Positions 42,694-50,427 of a stretch of DNA of 64,000 nucleotides are shown here, piece after piece (within the stretch, counting starts at the first letter, position 1; every line of letters starts with the position of its first letter). Under the pieces are notes generated by a model. It did no database searches. It was not told the DNA's origin and worked only from the letters and a program-made list of their open reading frames with translations. This DNA is from Streptomyces sp. CCM_MD2014 (GTDB lineage Bacteria > Actinomycetota > Actinomycetes > Streptomycetales > Streptomycetaceae), in assembly GCF_000772045.1 (NCBI RefSeq), contig NZ_CP009754.1:124001-188000 (forward strand), written 5' to 3'. A program made the position numbers and the translations under genes.

Positions 42694-43041
42694 TCACGGT
42701 TGTTCACGGCCGTTCGCGGGGAGACCGGCACGGTCGGCGTCGGGCGGCGGCAGCGGTCCTCGTCCGTGCCGCGTGAGCGCCTCCATCTCCGTCGGAATCT
42801 CCGGCGTCCGGGAGGCACGCAGAGTGAGCAGCATGCGGGTCTCCGGCTCCAGGTGACCGCCCCGGACGGCGTCCAGCGCGGAGCGCACCGCCGGGTTCGG
42901 GGACCTCGGTCGGGAATCCGGCGCGGCCCAGGTCCACGCCCATGGCCAGGGCGTCGTTCTCCGCCGCAGCCGTGCGCCGCGCAGGAAGGTGCCGTCGCCG
43001 CCCAGGGTGACCACGAGGTCCGGGTCGCCCGCCGCGTCCAC
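42694..43041 (-). pseudogene. frameshifted, truncated NAD kinase fragment
   Basis: On the minus strand the peptide DPDLVVTLGGDGTFLRGARL carries the GGDGT motif of ATP-NAD kinase. The next block, AENDALAMGVDLGRAGFPTE, is in a different frame, and SALDAVRGGHLEPETRMLL then returns to the first frame. So two compensating frameshifts interrupt an NAD-kinase-like stretch of ~110 residues. The N-terminal ~80 residues and the whole C-terminal domain are missing. It is a relic, presumably of a duplicated copy; no expression signals are evident. The surrounding interval 42662-43128 holds nothing else I can support. Confidence 0.8.
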
Positions 43042-43128
43042 CTCCTCGCGGGCGCTGCGCCGGCCGTCGTGGCGGTGCGGGCATCGACATGCCGGGCGGT
43101 CCTCCCCCGTTCGGTGAGTCGCACATCA

Positions 43129-43145
43129 GGTACCGAGTAGGTACC
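43129..43145. promoter_or_regulatory. paired GGTACC sites before the toxin-antitoxin genes
   Basis: The palindrome GGTACC occurs at 43129-43134 and again at 43140-43145, 11 bp (one helical turn) apart, ending 8 bp before the antitoxin ATG. This spacing suits cooperative binding of two ribbon-helix-helix dimers, the usual autoregulation of such modules. The ribosome site must lie within or right next to it. Confidence 0.5.
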
Positions 43146-43153
43146 ATGCCGGT

Positions 43154-43393
43154 ATGCCATCACTCAACGTGACCTTCACCGAGGAAGAAATGGAAGGCGT
43201 GCGCGCGGCTGCCGCGGCCGAGGGCAAGAGCCTCAAGCAGTACATGCACGACCTCGGTGTGCGCGAGATGCAGCGCAAGCGGTTCGTCGCCGGCGCCGCC
43301 TCGTGGGCGGACCGGCTGCGCGCCGAGTTCGACGAGGCGTTCCCGGACGAGATCCCGCCGTCCCAGCGCGGCGAGGGAGTCAGCGCCGCCTGA
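43154..43393 (+). CDS. ribbon-helix-helix antitoxin-like protein
   Basis: The product is 79 aa. Residues 3-40 form a ribbon-helix-helix-like DNA-binding part (SLNVTFTEEEMEGVRAAAAA, then KSLKQYMHDL). The acidic C-terminal half (AEFDEAFPDEIPPSQ) is the expected toxin-binding tail. Its stop codon overlaps the toxin start by one base. It should neutralise the downstream Doc-like protein and repress its own promoter through the paired GGTACC sites. Confidence 0.75.
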   Translation: MPSLNVTFTEEEMEGVRAAAAAEGKSLKQYMHDLGVREMQRKRFVAGAASWADRLRAEFDEAFPDEIPPSQRGEGVSAA

Positions 43394-43776
43394 TGAGCGA
43401 GCCCCTGTACATCGATGTCCCGTGGCTCCTGGACGTCCAGGACGCCGCTCTCGACGACGAGGACGTGTCGGTCACGGACTACTCGGCCCTCGTCGCGGCG
43501 GTGGCCCGGCACAAGACCCGCATGCCGACCCTGGCCGCTTCCAACCCGGACAGCGCCTGGCGGGCGGCCGCCCTGCTGCACACCATCGTGCGCCTCGAAC
43601 CGCTCCCCCACCGCAACAGCCTCTTCGCCGCCTTCGTGACCGGTCAGTACATGGACCAGTCCGGTGAGGGGATCGATCCGCCCTACGGGGCTCTGTCCGA
43701 CCTGATCAGGAAGGTCCGCGAGACGCGGCTGAGCATCTACGACGTCGCCGAGTCGCTCCGTTCCTGGCGCATCTGA
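43393..43776 (+). CDS. Doc/Fic-like toxin component with degenerate Fic motif
   Basis: The product is 127 aa, the length of phage P1 Doc. The overall Doc pattern is visible: LYIDVPWLLDVQDAAL near the start, SAWRAAALLHTIVRLEPLPHRN in the centre and LIRKVRETRLSIYDVAESLR at the end. The active-site motif, normally HPFxDGNKRTA, reads EPLPHRNSLFAA here: the first His and the GNKR loop are not conserved. It may be an inactive relic, or have a changed activity. The pairing with an antitoxin gene supports the family call. Confidence 0.7.
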   Translation: MSEPLYIDVPWLLDVQDAALDDEDVSVTDYSALVAAVARHKTRMPTLAASNPDSAWRAAALLHTIVRLEPLPHRNSLFAAFVTGQYMDQSGEGIDPPYGALSDLIRKVRETRLSIYDVAESLRSWRI

Positions 43777-43788
43777 CCCGCGGGGCCC

Positions 43789-44391
43789 TCACATCCCCCG
43801 CCAGATGTTGTCGAACGCCGCCTCCTCGATGCTGCGACGCTGCCGGGTGGCGGCCAGCTCCACCACGGCGTCGTGCACGGCGGCGAGCACGGTCGCGATC
43901 CCGTCGTCCTCCGGGTCCGCCACCCGATCGGCCGCCTCGTGCCGGATGCCCACCGCGGCCGCGAGACCCACCAGCACCGGATCGCCGCCCGACCAGCGGT
44001 CGGTGGCACGCCGACGGGCCGAGGCATCGGCCGGGACCGGCCGGTCGGCGGTACGGCGCACGTTCCACCGCGAGCGTCTGCGGCCGCCGTCGTCCGCACC
44101 CGCCGCGGCGAGGTACTGCGCCGCCAGGCCGTGTCCCCGGCGCCACAGCCAGTCCTCCACGGACTCGGGCGGCTCCTCGGCGATCATGCCCGCCGCCGTG
44201 TCGAGGAGCGCGTCCCCGGACCGTGTGGGCGACACGGGCCGCACGAGGGGGCCGTCCAGCGCGACCGTCCCCGCCTCCAGCAGATCGATCAGTTCGGCTC
44301 CGGCCAGGGCCAGCGACAGGTCGCCACGCTCGACCGGGTAGTCGGAGGGGACCTCCAGAGAGACGATCGTCAGGTCGTGCGCTGTGGTCAT
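43789..44391 (-). CDS. GPP34 (GOLPH3-like) family protein
   Basis: The product is 200 aa with the bacterial GPP34 pattern: LSLALAGAELIDLLEAGTVAL at the N-terminus and TVLAAVHDAVVELAATRQRR at the C-terminus. Eukaryotic GOLPH3 binds phosphoinositide on Golgi membranes; the actinobacterial role is unknown, though Streptomyces has many copies. It is mostly helical and cytoplasmic. It converges with the Doc-like gene (12-bp gap). The ATG at 44391 is preceded by GGGGAGCATGTGCC. Confidence 0.85.
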   Translation of the reverse strand: MTTAHDLTIVSLEVPSDYPVERGDLSLALAGAELIDLLEAGTVALDGPLVRPVSPTRSGDALLDTAAGMIAEEPPESVEDWLWRRGHGLAAQYLAAAGADDGGRRRSRWNVRRTADRPVPADASARRRATDRWSGGDPVLVGLAAAVGIRHEAADRVADPEDDGIATVLAAVHDAVVELAATRQRRSIEEAAFDNIWRGM

Positions 44392-44431
44392 GGCACATGC
44401 TCCCCGTCTGGCGCATCGGCTGCGCTCCGGT

Positions 44432-45328
44432 TCAGCCTACCCAGGGCCGCAGCTTCTCGGGGTTGCGGACCGCCCAGATCCGGGTGACGCGGCCTTCGGC
44501 GACCTCGAACGCTGCCACGGTCGCCACGGCGCCGGCGTGGCGGGCCACGAGGCCGGGCACGCCGTTGACGGACCGCTCCACGAGCTCCAGCCCCGGGCTC
44601 TTCTCGGCCATGACGGCCATGTACCGGGCGATGCGCGTGCCGCCCTCGATCGGGTGCGGGGCGGCACCGGCCTTGCCGCCGCCGTCGGCGGTCATGACGG
44701 CGGCCGGGTCGAGCAGGTCGACCAGGGCCGCGATGTCCTTGGTCTCCCACGCCTCCTTGACCTGCCGTACCACGTCGGCCCGCACGGCCGCCGCCGTCGC
44801 CGGAGCCCGCGCGGCACGCACCCGGCGCCGGGCCGATGCCGCGAGCTGCTTGCAGGCCGCGGGGGTCCGCCGGAGGATTCCGGCGATCTCGGCGAACGGG
44901 TAGCGGAAGACGTCGTGCAGCACGAAGGCCACCCGCTCGGCGGGTGTCATCGACTCCAGGACGACGAGGAAGGCCATGGACACCGATTCGTCCAGGATCA
45001 TCTGGTCGGCGGGATCGGCGCCGGGGCCGTGCTCCCGCTCGGCCCGGTCGGGGAGCGGATCGGGCAGCCACGCGCCGACGTAGCGCTCGCGCCGGGCCCG
45101 CGCCGAGCCGAGCACGTCCAGGCAGACGCGACCGGTCACGGTCGTCAGCCAGGCGCCCGGGGACGCGATCTCGGCCTGCCGGCTCGGGGGCAGTGCGTAC
45201 CAGCGCGCGTAGGCCTCCTGCACGGCGTCCTCGGCCTCGGCCAGCGAACCGAGCAACCGGTACGCGACGTTGATCAGTTGACGCCGTTCACCGACCGTCG
45301 CGTCGGTGCTCGTCCCAGCCGTGCCCAT
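44432..45328 (-). CDS. ECF41-type sigma factor with SnoaL-like C-terminal domain
   Basis: The product is 298 aa. Sigma region 2 (INVAYRLLGSLAEAEDAVQEAYARW) and region 4 (AFVLHDVFRYPFAEIAGILRRT) are followed by a ~110-aa SnoaL_2-like domain ending in WAVRNPEKLRPW, the conserved NPDKL-type end of ECF41. In this group the C-terminal domain replaces a separate anti-sigma factor. The usual ECF41 partner, a small oxidoreductase or carboxymuconolactone decarboxylase, is absent here. The divergent gene encodes a small membrane protein instead. Confidence 0.9.
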   Translation of the reverse strand: MGTAGTSTDATVGERRQLINVAYRLLGSLAEAEDAVQEAYARWYALPPSRQAEIASPGAWLTTVTGRVCLDVLGSARARRERYVGAWLPDPLPDRAEREHGPGADPADQMILDESVSMAFLVVLESMTPAERVAFVLHDVFRYPFAEIAGILRRTPAACKQLAASARRRVRAARAPATAAAVRADVVRQVKEAWETKDIAALVDLLDPAAVMTADGGGKAGAAPHPIEGGTRIARYMAVMAEKSPGLELVERSVNGVPGLVARHAGAVATVAAFEVAEGRVTRIWAVRNPEKLRPWVG

Positions 45329-45429
45329 GCCCGACCGCCCCCCGCCTTACCTTTCGCCGGCCCGTGTCGTCGGGCTGGTGAGAGCCTATCGATCTACTGC
45401 CCCCGGGGGGCGGAAAAGAGGACCGCGGC

Positions 45430-45792
45430 ATGGCAACCCAGGTGACGGCGCAGCGCCGATTCCCGTTCCTGCGGATCGCGATAGCCCTGCAGACACTGAC
45501 CATCTTCCTCCAGGCGGTCTCCGCCGGACTGCTGCTGACGGCGTCCTACGGAGAGACGCTGCACAGTGCGGGGGCGCGGGTGATGTACGGGGCCTCGATG
45601 CTGTACGTGCTCGCGGCGGTACTGGCGTGGAAGCCGGGCGGTGGCCCGCTCGCGCCCGTGTGGCACGCCTCGGGCTTCCTCGTCCCCGCCTCGGTCCAGG
45701 TGGTGCTGGGCATCGCGCACGTTCCGTCGGTCCATCTGCCCCTGGGTGTCCTGATGTTCGGGCTGAGTGTGCTGGCCCTGGTGCGTCGTTGA
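45430..45792 (+). CDS. small four-helix membrane protein, function unknown
   Basis: The product is 120 aa with four predicted membrane helices (FLRIAIALQTLTIFLQAVSAGLL, MYGASMLYVLAAVLAW, LVPASVQVVLGIAHV, LPLGVLMFGLSVLALV). I do not recognise the family with certainty. It is divergent from the ECF41 sigma gene (101 bp), so it may be its target. The ATG at 45430 is preceded by AAAGAGGACCGCGGC. It converges with the DUF998 gene. Confidence 0.75.
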   Translation: MATQVTAQRRFPFLRIAIALQTLTIFLQAVSAGLLLTASYGETLHSAGARVMYGASMLYVLAAVLAWKPGGGPLAPVWHASGFLVPASVQVVLGIAHVPSVHLPLGVLMFGLSVLALVRR

Positions 45793-45812
45793 GCGTTCCG
45801 GTGCTCAGGGGA

Positions 45813-46403
45813 TCAGCTCTGTCGCCGGGCGTGACGGAGGCAGGAGGCGGCCACCACGAAGGGCCACACCGACTGGAAGGACGTGACGACGCGTTCGGCG
45901 ACGCCGGCGTCGCCGTGCCGCTGCATCTCGATCAGGAACCACACGCCGCCGGCGGCCATCAGGGACGTCGCCACGATCGAGGGTGCCAGGCGCAGCGCCC
46001 AGGGAGCGGCCGGTCCGCCGTTGACGGCCAGCACCGGCCACACCGCCAGAAGCGTGAACCCGACCACCACCACCGCTCCGTGGCGCAGCGAGCCCCCGCT
46101 GCTGGGCGCGGGAAGCGCCACCAGGACGAGCGCGGCGAGCCCTCCGCCGCCCAGCGCGACGCGTCCGGCGGTGGCGGCCGCGCGCAGTCCCCATGCGGTC
46201 AGCAGGTGGCAGACGCCCAGGGCCAGGAAGCCGGCCGTCATCACCCAGAACCCGGCGGCTCCGTAGGAGCCCAGCGTGCTGATCGTCTCGGTGACGGGGT
46301 CGTAGGAGGAGCCCTCGAACCGCGCCGCGCCGGCCCAGCCCGCGATCAGCATGACGGGCGCGCATCCCGACGAGACAAGGACCCATCTGGGGACAAATCG
46401 CAT
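45813..46403 (-). CDS. DUF998-family membrane protein
   Basis: The product is 196 aa with six hydrophobic helices and the DUF998 hallmarks near the start: GWAGAARFEGSSYDPVTETIS followed by GYGAAGFWVM-type helices. The family is widespread in actinobacteria and has no assigned reaction. It is a single gene transcribed away from the DUF1838 gene's stop, about 50 bp apart; no operon partner is evident. Confidence 0.82.
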   Translation of the reverse strand: MRFVPRWVLVSSGCAPVMLIAGWAGAARFEGSSYDPVTETISTLGSYGAAGFWVMTAGFLALGVCHLLTAWGLRAAATAGRVALGGGGLAALVLVALPAPSSGGSLRHGAVVVVGFTLLAVWPVLAVNGGPAAPWALRLAPSIVATSLMAAGGVWFLIEMQRHGDAGVAERVVTSFQSVWPFVVAASCLRHARRQS

Positions 46404-46454
46404 CGGCCCACCATAAACCGTACGGATGGGGCGAGCCCTCGACCGGGCGACGGT

Positions 46455-47201
46455 TCACGCGGGCGGGTTGAGCTTGCGGAAGTACGTCCAGCTGGTCTCG
46501 TTCGGCTCGCTCCACTTCCGCGGGGCCCGCGCGAACTGCGGGTGGTGCTCGGCGATGTGGGCCCGGGTCCGCTCGGGGACCTCGGTGTAGGCGTCGAGCT
46601 TGCGGCCCCTGCAGTGGTAGGCGAGGCCCCCCGGTCGCCCGCCGCGGGCCATCCACGGAACCCACGGGGACATCCGGGTCCACGACATGGTGGCCGGCAC
46701 GCCGGGGGCCGGACCGGCGAGGTCCGCGCGGTGGGTGAAGAACTGGAAGAGCTCCAGGGCCCGGTAGGTGTCGCCGGCCGAGTGCTCGGGATACTGGGCG
46801 GCCGGCAGGGGCGAGGGGTAGGCCAGCGGGATCTCCAGGCTGAAGCAGACCTGCCCGTCGAGGTCGGTCGTCGGCACCGGGAAGGGGCGCCACTTCTGGT
46901 TCACCGGGTCGTTCCAGATGTGCACCACCGGCAGGTCCCGCCAGGTCTCCAGGATCTCGCCGGTGACCGGGTCGAGGTAGAAGGCCGCCTCGCGGCTGAG
47001 CAGCCGGTAGGAGCCGGGGCCGTCCTCGGCGTCGTGGACCAGGCGGGCGACGTTGACGCCCTCGAAGCCGAAGAGGCGCTCGTAGGGTTCGTCGGGTGCC
47101 CAGGAGTAGACGCTTCCGGACCACCAGTACGTGACGTCCGCTCCGTCGAGGGAGGCCCGGGTCCGGGCGAGGGAGCGGAGCGCGAGCTCGGGTGTCGTCA
47201 T
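46455..47201 (-). CDS. DUF1838-family protein
   Basis: The product is 248 aa and matches the DUF1838 layout: DVTYWWSGSVYSWAPDEPYERLFGFEGVNVAR, then SREAAFYLDPVTGEILETW and the final WTYFRKLNPPA. No signal peptide or membrane segment is present. Function is unknown; the family occurs in actinobacteria and proteobacteria. ATG at 47201 is preferred over GTG at 47210, which lacks a ribosome site. It stands alone between the TagF-like gene and the DUF998 gene. Confidence 0.8.
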   Translation of the reverse strand: MTTPELALRSLARTRASLDGADVTYWWSGSVYSWAPDEPYERLFGFEGVNVARLVHDAEDGPGSYRLLSREAAFYLDPVTGEILETWRDLPVVHIWNDPVNQKWRPFPVPTTDLDGQVCFSLEIPLAYPSPLPAAQYPEHSAGDTYRALELFQFFTHRADLAGPAPGVPATMSWTRMSPWVPWMARGGRPGGLAYHCRGRKLDAYTEVPERTRAHIAEHHPQFARAPRKWSEPNETSWTYFRKLNPPA

Positions 47202-47302
47202 GGGCACCACTCTGCGCGGCGGCCGCCCGCGCCGGGCGGGAAACGCCGCGTCCCGCCCCGGAAACGGCCGGAAGCAGTCTTCCGGGGCGGGGCGCGTCCC
47301 GG

Positions 47303-49525
47303 TCAGCCGAGGGCCGGTGACGGCGCCGGGGTGCGCTGGGCGAGCGGGACCGTCGCCGGGCCGGCCTCCTGTCCGAGGAAGAAGTGGCGCACCACGCGCT
47401 CCGCGGCGTGCCCGTCGTCGTACTGGCAGAAGCGTTCACGGAAGGCGGCGCGCAGCGCGGCCGCCTCGGTCCCGCGCCAACGGCCGCTGCGGAAGGTGTC
47501 GATGAGTTCGTCCTCGGTGGTGGCGACGGCGCCCGGTGTGTCGCCGGGGCGGCCGGAGAGGAGGTCGAAGGTGACGCCGCGGACCTGGGAGTAGATCTCC
47601 CAGTCGTCGGCGTATATGACGATGGGCCGGTCGAGGTTGGCGTAGTCGAAGGTGATGGACGAGTAGTCGGCGACGAGCGCGTCGGCCGCCAGGCAGAGGT
47701 CCTCGACACTGGGATGGCGGGAGACGTCGACGACGGCGCCCCGGGCGGCGAGGTCGCTCAGCTCCGGATTCCGGTCGTAGAAGTAGTGGGTGCGGACCAG
47801 CAGCACGAAGTCGTCGCCCAGGGCCCTGGCCAGGCGGGCCAGGTCGAAGGAGGGCGTCCAGCCGGTCCGGTAGTCGCGGTGGGTCGGCGCGTACAGCAGG
47901 GCGGTCCTGCCCGGGGCTATGCCGAGCCGGGCGCGGATGGCGGCGATGTCCTCGGCGCCGGTGCCGTAGTAACGGTCGTTGCGGGGGTAGCCCGCCTCGA
48001 GGGACTCGTAGGAGCCGGGGTAGGCGCGCTCCCACTGCTTGGTGGAGTGCTGGTTGGACGAGACGCTGACGTCCCACCGGTCCACGCGGTCGAGGAGACG
48101 CGCGAAGTCCATGCCCCGGGCGGCCGCGGGATAGGCCTGCTGGTCCAGGCCCATGCGCTTGAGCGGCGTCCCGTGGTGCGTCTGGAGGTGGATCTGCCCG
48201 GGGCGCTTGACGATGTGGTCGGGGAAGTTGACGTTGTTCACGAAGTACCGTGCGCGGGCCATGACTTCCCAGTAGCGGCGTGAGTCGCGCACGACGTAGT
48301 CGATGCCTTCGGGCACCCGGCCGGCCAGTTCCTTGCGCACCACCCAGACGCCGTGCACGTCGGGGGCGAGTTCCCTGGCCTTGTCGTGGACGGCGAGCGG
48401 GTTGCAGGCCGGCAGCCGGTCCCAGTACGAGGTGTACACGGCGAGGCGGGGGTCCGTGGAGCGTCTGCGCTGGAGGGTGTACAGGCCCGCGTACGCGCGC
48501 CGGCCGGCCCGGGTCTTGGCCTTGAGCACCTTCTTGGGCCCGGCCGTCTTGGCCCGGGCCGCGAACTGGGTGGCCTGGTAGGCGCGGTAGAGACGTTTGG
48601 CCACGGCCCGCATGTACACGCCGGTTGGGCCGTCGGGCATCGTGAAGCCGTCCGGGACGTGCGCCGCGTAGAAGTCCGCGGTGCGGTCGAAGAACTCCTT
48701 GCGGTCGGCGACCCGCACCCGCTCGGGGCGCTTCAGCGCGAACAGCATGTGGGACACGGCCCGTTCGAACAGCATGGGCGTGGCCCAGGCCAGTTCGGGA
48801 CGCTCCGCGAGGAACGCGAACAGCCCCTCGTACTGTCCGAAGATGTCGAAGTGCTTGCGCCCCGGCGTCTTCGTGATCGCGCCCTGGCGGCGCTGGCGGT
48901 ACTCGACACCGACCCTGTTCAGACAGCCGATGCGTTCGGCCGTGACCATCGCCATGTGGGTGACCGGCGCGTCCTCGTACAGACCGGGGGCGTACTGGAA
49001 GCCGTGCTCGAGGAAGAACTCACGTCGGAAGGCCTTGTTCCAGGCCACCAGGAACAGTTCCACGTACTCGGGCCGGTCCTTGAGACGGAAGACGTCCGTG
49101 CCCGCCTTCTCGAACAGGCCCGCGGTCTGGCTGCGGCCGCCCGTGCCCCACCAGTAGGTGCGCACGTGGTCGAAGACGAGGATGTCCAGCTCCCCGACGG
49201 CGTCGAGCCGGCCGGCCAGCGCCTCCAGCAGGCCGGGGGTATAGGAGTCGTCGCTGTCGAGGAACAGGACGTAGTCGCCCCTCGCGTGCTGGAGCCCGGT
49301 GTTGCGCGCCCGGCCCAGGCCGACGTTCTCCGGCAGGTGCACGGCCCTGACGCGGGCGTCGCGGGCGGCGTACTCGTCGATGATCGCGCCGCAGGAGTCC
49401 GGTGAGCAGTCGTCCACGGCGATCACCTCGATGTCCCGGTACGACTGCCCCAGAACCGAGTCCAGGCACTCGCGAAGGTACCCCTGCACCTTGAACACGG
49501 GAATGACGATGCTGAACCGAGGCAT
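47303..49525 (-). CDS. GT2 glycosyltransferase fused to CDP-glycerol glycerophosphotransferase (TagF-like)
   Basis: The product is 740 aa. Residues 1-~240 are a GT2 domain (FSIVIPVFKVQGYLRECLDS, VIAVDDCSPDS, LFLDSDDSYTP). Residues ~385-725 are a Glyphos_transf domain with HLQTHHGTPLKRMG, LLYAPTHRDY and VADYSSITFDYANLDRP. It should build poly(glycerol or ribitol phosphate) wall polymer, with the GT2 part glycosylating it, at the membrane. ATG at 49525 is chosen because GT2 homologues begin MPRFSIVIPVF and CTGGAG lies just upstream. No other teichoic-acid gene is adjacent. The clean domain boundary suggests a genuine fusion. Confidence 0.9.
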   Translation of the reverse strand: MPRFSIVIPVFKVQGYLRECLDSVLGQSYRDIEVIAVDDCSPDSCGAIIDEYAARDARVRAVHLPENVGLGRARNTGLQHARGDYVLFLDSDDSYTPGLLEALAGRLDAVGELDILVFDHVRTYWWGTGGRSQTAGLFEKAGTDVFRLKDRPEYVELFLVAWNKAFRREFFLEHGFQYAPGLYEDAPVTHMAMVTAERIGCLNRVGVEYRQRRQGAITKTPGRKHFDIFGQYEGLFAFLAERPELAWATPMLFERAVSHMLFALKRPERVRVADRKEFFDRTADFYAAHVPDGFTMPDGPTGVYMRAVAKRLYRAYQATQFAARAKTAGPKKVLKAKTRAGRRAYAGLYTLQRRRSTDPRLAVYTSYWDRLPACNPLAVHDKARELAPDVHGVWVVRKELAGRVPEGIDYVVRDSRRYWEVMARARYFVNNVNFPDHIVKRPGQIHLQTHHGTPLKRMGLDQQAYPAAARGMDFARLLDRVDRWDVSVSSNQHSTKQWERAYPGSYESLEAGYPRNDRYYGTGAEDIAAIRARLGIAPGRTALLYAPTHRDYRTGWTPSFDLARLARALGDDFVLLVRTHYFYDRNPELSDLAARGAVVDVSRHPSVEDLCLAADALVADYSSITFDYANLDRPIVIYADDWEIYSQVRGVTFDLLSGRPGDTPGAVATTEDELIDTFRSGRWRGTEAAALRAAFRERFCQYDDGHAAERVVRHFFLGQEAGPATVPLAQRTPAPSPALG

Positions 49526-49689
49526 GCGGACAACTCCAGGTGAAGCGTGGATTGAGCGAGGTTGAACAGGGAGACTCGCGACACTTGTGAAACGTTGTAT
49601 GCGCACTGTGAATGTCTGGGGAGGGCCGGAACCGGCATGTGTCCCGCCGCGTGGCGATGAATTCGGGCGGCGCATCGGGTCGACCCTGT

Positions 49690-50343
49690 ATGACTCACAT
49701 CATCGCGGACATCTCGGTCTCCCTCGACGGCTACGTCACCGGTCCCGACCCCGGCCCGGGCAACGGTCTGGGCACCGGCGGCGAAGCCCTGCACACCTGG
49801 GCCTTCTCCGACGACCCCGAGGAACGCCGGATCGTGCGTGAGACGACCGCCCGCTCGGGCGCCGTCGTCCTCGGCCGCCGGCTCTTCGACCTCGTCGACG
49901 GACCGGGCGGCTGGGACGACACCGTCGGCTACGGCGCCGCGGAGGTGGGCAAACCCCCGTTCGTCGTCGTGACGGGCTCGGAGCCGGAGTCGGTCCGGCT
50001 CACCGGCCTCGACTGGACGTTCGTCACGACCGGCCTGCCGGACGCGGTCGCCGTCGCGCGCGGCCGTGCCGAGGCGGCCTCGGCGGATCGGGGCGAGGAT
50101 CTCGACGTCGTCCTGATGGGCGGCGGCACCCTGATCGGTTCGGCCCTCGACGCCGGGCTGGTCGACGTGCTGTCGCTGCACCTCGCACCCGTCGTGCTGG
50201 GATCCGGAACACCGCTGTTCACCGGCGGGACCCCCCGCACACTGGTCCGGCGGAGCGCGACCCCAACGCCGAACGCCGTCCATCTCGCCTACGACGTCCG
50301 CCGCGGCGCGCGCGGGTGGAGCCCGGCCCGGTTCGGCCATTGA
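49690..50343 (+). CDS. dihydrofolate-reductase-like / RibD C-terminal family reductase
   Basis: The product is 217 aa. It opens THIIADISVSLDGYVTGPDP, with GAVVLGRRLFDLVDG (NADPH-binding) and DVVLMGGGTLIGSALDAGLVD, the standard RibD_C/DHFR-like pattern. It is an NADPH-dependent cytoplasmic reductase of unknown substrate. The ATG at 49690 matches the family start but has no clear ribosome site. It is divergent from the TagF-like gene across 164 bp; the MDR gene downstream is in the same direction, 84 bp away. Confidence 0.85.
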   Translation: MTHIIADISVSLDGYVTGPDPGPGNGLGTGGEALHTWAFSDDPEERRIVRETTARSGAVVLGRRLFDLVDGPGGWDDTVGYGAAEVGKPPFVVVTGSEPESVRLTGLDWTFVTTGLPDAVAVARGRAEAASADRGEDLDVVLMGGGTLIGSALDAGLVDVLSLHLAPVVLGSGTPLFTGGTPRTLVRRSATPTPNAVHLAYDVRRGARGWSPARFGH

Positions 50344-50427
50344 CGGGCCTGGGCCGGGCCCCTACGGTGCCCTCACCGCGCGACCCGCGATCGGTCCCGG
50401 GGCCCCCGAGGGGATGGTGGCAGGGCG

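Noticed and set aside
42612..43163. Intact genes on either strand in the gap before the toxin-antitoxin module.
   Set aside because: NAD-kinase blocks switch frames twice on the minus strand; no single frame gives a full protein and plus-strand frames have no domain.
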